This document shows positions 50,101 to 57,034 of a stretch of DNA of 64,000 nt, piece after piece. Source of the DNA: Streptomyces rubellomurinus (lineage in GTDB: Bacteria > Actinomycetota > Actinomycetes > Streptomycetales > Streptomycetaceae); NCBI RefSeq assembly GCF_000961885.1, contig NZ_JZKH01000006.1, forward strand, positions 87,327-151,326. The letters run 5' to 3'. The translations under genes were made by a program, and so were the position numbers. The notes beneath the pieces are model-generated. The model was given only the letters and a program-made list of their open reading frames with translations. It did not search any database and was not told the DNA's origin. Position 1 is the first letter of the stretch. The number at the start of each line of letters is the position of its first letter.

Positions 50101-53100
50101 CCGCCGGCCCCGGCGGCACCCCGACACAGCTGGCCTCGCGCACCCTGGTCCTCAAGGGCGCCTGCGGCCAGACGGCGACCAAGGACAACACCGTCGCCGA
50201 CACCCGGGCGTACTTCGACGGCCTGCCCCTCGGCCAGACCGGCAATACGGCCGAGCAGACCTCCACCGACGTCCTGGAGCGCTACGACGCCTCCGGAAAG
50301 CCGGTCTACCGCACCACCGCCCGGGCCACCTTCGACGCCTACGGCCGCGTCACCAGCACCGTCGACCCGACCCGCACCGACGCCACCCACCCGGCCGGCG
50401 CCGAGACGAAGACCGCGTATTCACCGGCCACCGGCCAGCTGCCGACCGAGGTCACCCACACCAATCCGATGGGTTGGAAAACGGTCAGCACGCTCGACGT
50501 GGGCCGCGGCTCGCCGCTCAAGATCAAGGACGAGAACGGCCGGATCAGCGAGCAGGACTTCGACGGCCTCGGCCGCGCCGTCGCCGGCTGGAGCCCCGGC
50601 AACGACCGCGCCGCGCACCCTGACCGCCCGAACCGCAAGTTCTCCTACGCGGTCAACGGCAGCAACGCGCCGTCCCAGGTGCTGACCCAGGCGCTGATGG
50701 GCGGTACCGCGGACCGCAACACCTACACCTCCAGCTTCACCATCTACGACGGCCTCGGCCGCATCCGCCAGACCCAGGCCAGCACCCCCTCGGGCGCCAC
50801 CGGCCGCATGATCACCGACGCGCTGTTCGACTCTCACGGCTGGCAGACCAAGACCAGCAGCGCCTACTACAACGACCAGGCGCAGCCCAGTGGCCAGCTC
50901 TTCCTGCCCAACGGAGGAGTGAACCCGGACAGCAAGATCCCCTCCCAGACCGTCCAGAAGTTCGACGGCGCCGGCCGGGTCACCGACTCGATCTTCCAGT
51001 CCTTCGGCGTCGAGCAGTGGCGGACGCACACCGACTACGTCGGCGCCGACGAAACCCGCGTCACCCCGCCTGCGGGCGGCTACGCCTCCGCGACCGTCAC
51101 CGACGCCCGCGGCAAGACGCTCGCACTGCGCCAGTACAAGACCAACACCCCGACCGGCGCCTACGACGAGACGACGTACGGTTACTCGCCGGAGGGCAAG
51201 GAACTCTGGCGCAAGGACGCGGCGGGCAACACCTGGACCTACGAGTACGACCTGCTGGGCCGCCCGGTGAAGTCCACCGACCCGGACTCGGGCACCGGCA
51301 CCACCAGCTACGACGACAGCAAGAACCTCGTCACTGCCACCGACTCGCGTGGACAGAGCGCCACCAGCGTCACCGACCTGCTCGGCCGGACGGTGGCCGC
51401 GTACGAAGGAACGGCCGTCGACCCCACGAAGCAGATCGCTTCCTGGACCTTCGACTCGCTCGTCCTCGGCAAGCCGACCTCGTCGACCCGCTACGTCGGC
51501 GGCGCGAGCGGCGCGGCGTACACCTCGGAGATCACCGGCTACGACATCGGCTACCGCGAGACCGGTGCCAAGACCACCATCCCGGCGGTCGAGGGCAAGC
51601 TCGCCGGGGTCTACCAGACCGACAACACCTACGACGACGGTGGCCGCCTGGTCACCACCACCATGCCCGCCGTGGCCGGCATGGGGCGGGAGAAACTGAC
51701 CTTCGCCACGGACGTCATGGGCCAGTTCGGGGCCCTGTCCAGCGCCTTCGGGTTCGCGCCGGCGACGACCTTCGTGGCCGACGTGCGCTACGACCCGTAC
51801 GGTCGGCCCTACCGCACCACCGTGGGCGGTGCCGGCGCCCAGGTCGTCGCCACGATGACCATCGACGACGCGACCGGTCGCGTCACCCGCTCGATCCTCG
51901 ACAAGCAGAACGCGCCCCTCGCCCACGTCGATTCGATCGACTACACCTACAACCCGATGGGCCAGGTCACCTCGGCCCGCGACGCGCAGGACGGCCTGGT
52001 CGCCGACCTGCAGTGCTTCACCCACGACTACCTCGGGCGGCTCACCCAGGCCTGGACCGACACCGGCACCCAGACCACCAAGCCGCAGCCCGGCGTCCCG
52101 GCAGTCGGTGCCTGCACCAACGCGGGCGGCCCGGCCGTGACGAACGGCAAGCCGAGTGTCGGAGGACCGGCCCCGTACTGGCAGCAGTACGAGTACGACC
52201 TGATCGGCAACCGCACCAAGCTGGTCCAGAAGGACGTCAACGGTGACACCACCAAGGACGTCACCACCACCCAGTCCTTCGGCACCGGCCCGAACACCCC
52301 GTCCACCGACCCGAAGACGGGCGGCGGCACCGGTGGCCCGCACGCGCTGACGAAGTCCACCCAGACCGGCCCGGCCGGCACCGCGGTGACCTCGTACACC
52401 TACGACGCGACGGGCAACACCACCTCCATCACCGACACTCCGGGCACCAGGACGCTGACCTGGAACGCCCAGGGCAAGCTCGACAAGATCACCGGCACCG
52501 GACAGAGCGGCGCGACCAGCTATTTGTACGACGTCGCCGGCAACCAGCTGATCCGCCGCGACCCCGGCAAGACCACCCTCAACCTCGGCGCCGACCAGCT
52601 CACCCTGGACACCGCGACCGGCACGGTCACCAACGTCCGCAGCTACGGGGCCCCCGATGGGCTGTCCATCACCCGCACCACCATCAACGGCACGTCGAGC
52701 CTCGCCTACCAGGGAGCGGACCCGCACGGCACCAACGGCGTCCAGTTCGACGCCACCAACCTGAACCACGTCCGCCGCCCCAGCGACCCGTTCGGCAACG
52801 AACGCGGCGCCCAGCCCGCGGTAGGCGTCTGGGCCGGCGACAAGGGCTTCGTCGGCGGCACCAAGGAGAAGACCACCGGCTTCACCCTCCTCGGCGCCCG
52901 CGAGTACGACCCCAAGACGGGCCGCTTCATCAGCCCTGACCCCATCACCGATCCCGCTGACCCTCAGCAGTGGAACGCGTATGCGTACGCCAACAACAGC
53001 CCGATCAACAAGTCGGATGCCAACGGCCTGAGGGCCACCTGTGACACCCCGGCAGAATGTGACGGCCTCGCGGCCGAGAGGGACAACGGTCACGGCTACT

Positions 53101-54491
53101 CCTACATCAGCCCAGCCAGCTGGTCGCCCGGCACCCTGGCCTCGATGCCGCCGCCCTCGGCGGATGAGCAGGCTGCGGAAGCCAAGGTCGACGCAGCGAA
53201 CAAGGCCCTCAACGAGAACAAGCACAAGCGCGACGAACTCGTGCACGAGGCGATCGACCTCGTCGGCGACCTGATCGGCTTCAACGACGCCCGCGACTGC
53301 TTCACCAAGGGCGACGTGATGGCCTGCATCAACACCGCCCTCAACGTGGTCCCGTGGACCAAGCTCTTCAAGGCCATCAAGGTGGGCGTCGAAGCCCTCA
53401 AGATCTACGAGAAGATCAACAAGGCCTACGACGCCATCCGGGCCGGCGAACGCGCCGCCCGCGAAGCCACCGCCGCCTGGGTCTCGGCAAAGACGGCCGC
53501 AAGGGAGGCCCGCGAAGCCGAAAGGGCGGCGGCCAGGGCTGCAGAACAAAAAGCGGCAAAGGAATCAGCAGCCGACGCGGCAGGCACGGAGCCCAAGGCC
53601 GCCAAGGCGGATGACGGGGCCCCATCGGCGGCCAGCGAACCTGAGACTCCGGTCGGATGCAACAGCTTCCCGGCCACGACCCTGGTCCTGATGGCGGACG
53701 GCACCAGCAAGGCCATCGGCGAGGTGCACGACGGCGACGTCGTGATGGCGACCGATCCTCAGACCGGTGAAACCCGCCCCGAGACGGTGACCGCCACCAT
53801 CACCACCCCCGACGACAAGGACTTCACCGACCTCACCCTCACCGACGACGCCAACCCCCGCGGCCCGCCCGCCGCCGACCAGGCGAAGATCACCTCCACC
53901 TACCACCACCCCTACTGGAGCGACACCCGCCAGCAGTGGGTCGACGCCGGCGAACTCACCCCCGGCGAACACCTCCGCCAGCCGGACGGCACCACCCGCA
54001 CCGTCAACTCCGTCCGCAACTACCCCTACTCCGTCACCACCCACAACCTCACGGTTGCGCAGCTCCACACGTACTTTGTGCTCGCAGGGGCCACGCCGGT
54101 CCTGGTGCATAACTGCCCCGGCGGCGGTGGGTTCTTGTCGCGAATTTTCGGACGCGGCTCAAAGGCGGCCGATATCGTCCATGAGCCGAATGCGACAGTC
54201 GGCGATCTGCGCGGAATCGGGCACGATAATGTCGATTCTCACGGGAGCTGGCGATCGGATCCTCAAAAAGCTGGAATGGCGCGCTCGATGTCAGACGAGC
54301 AACTTCTGAAGAGCACAACGCAGCCAACTGGTGGGGAATTCTCTCTCCTGCGGTATCATGCTGAAGACAACTATATGATCGAGGGGAATCATAGAATGGC
54401 TGAGCTGCTCCGTCGCGCAGCAAGTCCAAATCACCCTGGGATTACTTTTGATACACCAATCTACATTCACCTCTGGCCAGGGGTTGGGTGA
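47127..54491 (+). CDS. secreted RHS/YD-repeat polymorphic toxin with HINT domain and ParB-like C-terminal tip
   Basis: 2454-aa protein from a TTG start behind GGGGGG. Signal peptide ~1-38, N-terminal beta region, then YD/RHS repeats (many YDxxGR units, ~900-1920) closing with the RHS core EYDPKTGRFISPDPI (~1925). A pretoxin region with Ala/Glu coiled coil (~2060-2165) leads to a HINT self-cleavage domain from C2178 (CNSFPATTLVLMADG) to VLVHNC (N2329-C2330). The last 124 residues are the toxin tip: low G+C, unlike the rest, with DNYMIEGNHRMAEL, resembling the (D/E)GxHR motif of ParB/sulfiredoxin-fold nucleases. HINT should release the tip into target cells. A hairpin and a candidate immunity gene follow. 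Toxin activity is inferred. Confidence 0.88.
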   Translation: MSRRFRLFTPSRCSRLAAASVLAVCMSVVTLPSVEAVAMATDPPEVWVPPNTPVPDPHPVKGADGKPAGHTPDPGKKWSPPADSSPPSGRATAVLGGAGAAARQDAAPANGDAAPAGGSVKPVQAGTMPVWVAPLPAGKSAARTSTSAPAEGGPASLQVELADQGRAQAAGVNGALVSLTDIGEGAAAGRVQVGIDIQAWAKNAGADWASRARIVQLPGCAVTNPGAPGCTTRTPVPTRRDDATGRLVADVEIPQAAAQSRTAKSFAAGALANPAAASTVALAVEAGAKGSGGDFTASPITPSASWQAGANAGNFTYGYTVELPSALAGPAPSVSLGYDSSAVDGKTASTNAQPSWIGEGWEWHPGSIVRGYKSCKDAGVQGSGDQCWGGDLLQLSLAGHAGQLVKDDKSCEWHLQGEDGTKVERLTGQNNGAWNGEAWRITTAEGIQYYFGANHLPGGDGSDQASNSVSTVPIYWPGGQDPCLKDGSPATNSWSQMGWQWSLDYVVDPHQNLISYRYEQEQNYYVQGGGQNNGTGPRTQYQRASYPVWVGYGQRLPDQIAAKGKANPAAQVWFRTAERCLPNGTITCDPSQRTKANAKSWPDTPIDQNCDATGDCAVNSPTFWTTKRLTKIDTEVWTGSGYRGVDSFALNQSFQDPGDGTSPALWLDSVQRTGSNGKTPISLPAVSFQPLQIANRVKGPVVRPDGSTASVEPYNRPRIQRITTETGGLINVVYRPAECSREAGGTMPSSEDGNTMACMPVKWYFPGQSAPDPVNDWFNKIIVQSVTQQDSVAGGQPAVVTNYVYGGGAAWHRNDSEMVDPKARTWDQFRGYATVTTLTGSGSEVEAPRTKSVATFLRGMDGDVLGNGSTRQVSVADVHGGTIKDEAVLTGFIRDSANYNGENGEVLSTTVSDPWLGPVTATRNQSGGMPPITARAVNVVKVTNRDKLANGWRTRERSTSYDATPFARPLTVYDNGDLAHPEQLLCTAFEYAAGPGGTPTQLASRTLVLKGACGQTATKDNTVADTRAYFDGLPLGQTGNTAEQTSTDVLERYDASGKPVYRTTARATFDAYGRVTSTVDPTRTDATHPAGAETKTAYSPATGQLPTEVTHTNPMGWKTVSTLDVGRGSPLKIKDENGRISEQDFDGLGRAVAGWSPGNDRAAHPDRPNRKFSYAVNGSNAPSQVLTQALMGGTADRNTYTSSFTIYDGLGRIRQTQASTPSGATGRMITDALFDSHGWQTKTSSAYYNDQAQPSGQLFLPNGGVNPDSKIPSQTVQKFDGAGRVTDSIFQSFGVEQWRTHTDYVGADETRVTPPAGGYASATVTDARGKTLALRQYKTNTPTGAYDETTYGYSPEGKELWRKDAAGNTWTYEYDLLGRPVKSTDPDSGTGTTSYDDSKNLVTATDSRGQSATSVTDLLGRTVAAYEGTAVDPTKQIASWTFDSLVLGKPTSSTRYVGGASGAAYTSEITGYDIGYRETGAKTTIPAVEGKLAGVYQTDNTYDDGGRLVTTTMPAVAGMGREKLTFATDVMGQFGALSSAFGFAPATTFVADVRYDPYGRPYRTTVGGAGAQVVATMTIDDATGRVTRSILDKQNAPLAHVDSIDYTYNPMGQVTSARDAQDGLVADLQCFTHDYLGRLTQAWTDTGTQTTKPQPGVPAVGACTNAGGPAVTNGKPSVGGPAPYWQQYEYDLIGNRTKLVQKDVNGDTTKDVTTTQSFGTGPNTPSTDPKTGGGTGGPHALTKSTQTGPAGTAVTSYTYDATGNTTSITDTPGTRTLTWNAQGKLDKITGTGQSGATSYLYDVAGNQLIRRDPGKTTLNLGADQLTLDTATGTVTNVRSYGAPDGLSITRTTINGTSSLAYQGADPHGTNGVQFDATNLNHVRRPSDPFGNERGAQPAVGVWAGDKGFVGGTKEKTTGFTLLGAREYDPKTGRFISPDPITDPADPQQWNAYAYANNSPINKSDANGLRATCDTPAECDGLAAERDNGHGYSYISPASWSPGTLASMPPPSADEQAAEAKVDAANKALNENKHKRDELVHEAIDLVGDLIGFNDARDCFTKGDVMACINTALNVVPWTKLFKAIKVGVEALKIYEKINKAYDAIRAGERAAREATAAWVSAKTAAREAREAERAAARAAEQKAAKESAADAAGTEPKAAKADDGAPSAASEPETPVGCNSFPATTLVLMADGTSKAIGEVHDGDVVMATDPQTGETRPETVTATITTPDDKDFTDLTLTDDANPRGPPAADQAKITSTYHHPYWSDTRQQWVDAGELTPGEHLRQPDGTTRTVNSVRNYPYSVTTHNLTVAQLHTYFVLAGATPVLVHNCPGGGGFLSRIFGRGSKAADIVHEPNATVGDLRGIGHDNVDSHGSWRSDPQKAGMARSMSDEQLLKSTTQPTGGEFSLLRYHAEDNYMIEGNHRMAELLRRAASPNHPGITFDTPIYIHLWPGVG

Positions 54492-54514
54492 TTGCTGGGC
54501 TGGCTGCAGTGAAT

Positions 54515-54555
54515 TGACCGAGGGGGTGCTACTGGCCACTGCACCCCCTCGGTCA
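54515..54555. terminator. strong hairpin between toxin and candidate immunity gene
   Basis: Perfect 15-bp stem TGACCGAGGGGGTGC (54515-54529) / GCACCCCCTCGGTCA (54541-54555), 11-base loop, 23 bases after the toxin stop. It separates toxin transcription from the next gene, so the latter would need its own promoter or rely on read-through. Confidence 0.8.
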
Positions 54556-54596
54556 TCCGCTAAGGGTTCTATCCACTGGAAAGTTTGGGGCAGTTG

Positions 54597-54929
54597 GTGA
54601 GGCGCTTGGATGACTGGGATGTAGGCTCGTTCTTGAAGAACGCTGCCATGCTTGAGATTAGGGCGATGGCGCGGCGGGCAAAACCTGTAGAATTTTGGCC
54701 TGATGATGATTATGTGGCCTGTATTGCATGGCTTGCAGATCTTTGTCACGGCATGCCGGATACTTCTCTTCGGAGCGCCAGCCTTTGCGGGGTTGCTAGG
54801 CTTCGCGGCAATCGGGTGCGGCCATTTCTACATGCGTGGGAGGCGGCCGATTCGATGGGGCGAGAATGGATCATTGATCGACTGAAGCGCGAGGGAATTT
54901 CATGGTCCCCTCCGGTGTCGATGCAGTAG
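54597..54929 (+). CDS. candidate immunity protein for the RHS toxin tip
   Basis: 110-aa protein, first gene after the toxin and with the same low-G+C style. It is acidic-aromatic, with RRLDDWDVGSFLKNAAMLEI at its start and a second half containing PFLHAWEAADSMGREWI. No signal peptide, so it would act in the cytoplasm, as expected of an immunity protein that blocks the toxin tip. The start is uncertain: GTG at 54597 with GGGG nearby, or TTG at 54594/54585. I do not recognise the family; the immunity role rests on position, size and composition only. Confidence 0.5.
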   Translation: MRRLDDWDVGSFLKNAAMLEIRAMARRAKPVEFWPDDDYVACIAWLADLCHGMPDTSLRSASLCGVARLRGNRVRPFLHAWEAADSMGREWIIDRLKREGISWSPPVSMQ

Positions 54930-54941
54930 ATTCATTGGATC

Positions 54942-56040
54942 TCAGTCGTGGGCTGGCGTGGGCCAAGTGCAGTGCGTGGAAGGCGCATTGGCGGTGGTGT
55001 TGCAAATAGTCAATGGAGATGCGCCATAGGCTCTCGCCAGAGAGATCCTTCCGGGGTCTCTTTGGGGTCTTGACGGTAACGTCAGCAGGCAGGGCTGAAC
55101 CAAGCGCTGGGCCGTTGCGGCTGTCGGGGTGATAGTGGCCCTGGAAGGCTTGCCTAGAGTGCGGCCGAGGAGGTCGATGGCGTCGCGCTGGAGGCGGAGG
55201 CGGACGTGGGCGTACACCGTGGCCGTGATGCCGATATGGGCGTGGCCCAGCAGCTCCTTGATGGCGACGAGTTCGACGCCCTGTTCCAGGAGCAGGGTCG
55301 TGGTCGAGTGCCTGAGGTCGTGGAAGCGGATCTGGCGGAGGCGGGCCCGGCGGAGAAGTGCGTTGAAGTGGCGGGTGAGAGCGGCGGGTCCGATGGGGTG
55401 GCAGTCGGGGCGAGTGAAGACGTGGCCGCTGTCCACTCAACTCGCGCCGGCTTCCTTCTTCTCGTGGGCCTGCTGCTTGCGGTGGGCGCGGAGCGAGAGC
55501 AGGCAGGGGGCAGGGTGGGCGATGCGGCGTTCGGAGCTGACTATCTTGGTGGGGAGGTTGGTCAGGCCACCGGTGCGGGTGCGCTGGAGGGTGCGGCGGA
55601 AGCTGGCGGTTCCGCCGGCCAGGTCGAGGTCTTCCCAGTGCAGGCCGAGGAGTTCACCCTTGCGGAGTCCGGTGTGCAGGGTGAGTTCGTGCAGGGCGTG
55701 AAGGCGGTTGCCGCTGGCCGCATGAGGAGTTGCCGGGTTTCGGGGGCGGTGGGGGCTGGAAGCGTCTCGGCCGGGGCGCAGTGGTCTTGACGTTCTGGGC
55801 GAGGTTGCGCGGGCAGTTCGTCCTCGCGTACGGCCTGTTCCAGGGGCGGACTTGAGGACCGCGTGGACGTAGGTCACGGTCAGTGGTGACAACCGCTTCT
55901 CGCAGCACTGGCCGATGGCGCAGCAGCGCCGCCGGTTCGTGTCCAGTTCCTGGTTGCAGCACTGGCAGGCGGTGCGGAGCCCGCCGAGGAAGGCGCGCAT
56001 GTCGCGGGCGGTGAGCCGGTCCTTGTTCACAACTGTCCAC
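54942..56040 (-). pseudogene. decayed tyrosine recombinase (pSAM2/SLP1-type integrase)
   Basis: Remnants of one integrase can be read across frames. A zinc-ribbon-like N-terminal part has CQCCNQ and RRCCAIGQCCEKRLSPLTVTYVHAVLK, and LHTGLRKGELLGLHWEDLDL and RFHDLRHSTTTLLLEQG carry catalytic Arg and His-x-x-Arg, then KELLGHAHIGITATVYAH. The frame is broken by an in-frame TGA at 55437-55439 and by several small indels (extra C near 55850 and 55812, another shift near 55735); the N-terminus is also missing. It is therefore inactive. It suggests that an integrative element once inserted or excised beside the RHS locus. No tRNA or attachment repeat is seen. Confidence 0.8.
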
Positions 56041-56403
56041 AGGGTTCTCGCTCGCGCCGTGAGGTCCCGGCCAGCCAGGTGAACAAGGTCGAGCTGCAGG
56101 CGGCTGTGGATACGACAGCTGAACATGGCTACACCCTTCCGCAGTTGGGTAGGGGACGGGGCGGCGCGGACGGCAGTCATGGCGGATTCAGGCTCTGGGG
56201 CGGCGGCGAAGACAGCATGCCACTTTGTCACCCCGAGCCGGCTTTGAAAAGTAAATGGATCCACCTTCAGCAAAAGCAATATAAAGGCATTCCATGATTA
56301 CTTCGGCACTTCATGCTAATTCGATGAATGGTGGCGGCGGGGGGATGTAAGTGCGAAACATCGAGCCGCCTCCTTGGATTCTATCTTGAGGATATGAGCT
56401 AGG
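56041..56403. other. low-G+C interval without a recognisable gene
   Basis: About 360 bases with frequent A/T runs. It may contain the lost 5' part of the integrase and the promoter of the next small gene. No conserved motif or long repeat is visible. Confidence 0.4.
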
Positions 56404-56643
56404 GTGATCAAATTTGAAGTAGTTGCCGAGGGTGAAATTCCCCTGGTGGTTCAATTCGAACCCACCGCGCACGAGTTGGTGCTAGCGCCTGGAGATCGGA
56501 TTGTCATCGAGTGGCCGGACTGGGATGGCCGGGCCATCGCTTCGTTCTTCCATCGCTCAGATCGGTTGACGATCGGCGAGCCCAGTTGTGGGTCGGGATT
56601 GCCTAGGGTCTGGAACTCGAAGGGGGAAGAAATCACCTACTGA
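56404..56643 (+). CDS. small hypothetical protein of the toxin-tip island
   Basis: 79-aa protein from GTG (MIKFEVVAEGEIPLVVQFEP...), predicted beta-rich and acidic, with a Trp-rich centre (IEWPDWDGR). GAGG lies about 12 bases upstream. Composition matches the island rather than the core chromosome. It could be an orphan immunity or accessory protein, since it lies between integrase remnants and an orphan HINT-end fragment. I do not recognise the family; a genuine gene is likely from codon pattern, but its role is unknown. Confidence 0.5.
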   Translation: MIKFEVVAEGEIPLVVQFEPTAHELVLAPGDRIVIEWPDWDGRAIASFFHRSDRLTIGEPSCGSGLPRVWNSKGEEITY

Positions 56644-56763
56644 AGAACTGTGGCTCCTGTGGCGGTCCGCCGGTTTATTCGGCGGTCCGCCGCAGGCTTT
56701 CGTGGTCTGCCTGAGGATTGGCGCTCCGCGCATGCTGGGTGGCGTCGCGAGGGGTGCGCGCGT

Positions 56764-57000
56764 ACCTATGTGCTTGCAGGTGCGACTTCGCTCTTGGTTC
56801 ACAACTGTGGATCCGGTGATGCTGATGACCTGGTTCACGTCTGTCGGGCTGCGCAGAGAGGAGACGGACCGGACGAACTCGCCAACGGGCTCGATCAAGC
56901 TCGGGGGCAGATCCAGGTGTGCGCCGACCCTCGGTTCCCGGCGTCCTCGTGTCGCGCAGCGTGGTCGGGTCGTTACGCGGGTAGGACTGGGGGGTCCTGA
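56764..57000 (+). pseudogene. orphan HINT C-terminus plus toxin-tip fragment
   Basis: The frame reads TYVLAGATSLLVHNCGSGDADD and continues to 57000. TYxVLAGATxxLVHNC is exactly the end of the HINT domain of the RHS gene 2.6 kb upstream (TYFVLAGATPVLVHNC), followed by a different short tip (DLVHVCRAAQRGDGPDELANG). There is no HINT N-terminus, no RHS core and no good start signal, so this is a displaced or truncated cassette rather than a working gene. It ends 34 bases before malQ. Confidence 0.65.
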
Positions 57001-57034
57001 ATCGGGCGTTGCCGAGAGAGCGCAGGAGCCGCGA

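Noticed and set aside
46920..53549. Two minus-strand frames of over 1000 codons opposite the RHS gene
   Set aside because: Shadows of the RHS reading frame, with no start signal and repeated Gly/Val/Asp composition.
53655..54116. True protein-splicing intein in the RHS gene
   Set aside because: No C-terminal extein continuing the host protein and no homing endonuclease; the position and VLVHNC end fit a HINT domain releasing a toxin tip.
56440..56470. tRNA T-arm-like GGTTC-AATTC-GAACC sequence
   Set aside because: No acceptor, anticodon or D-arm around it; it lies inside the 79-aa coding frame.
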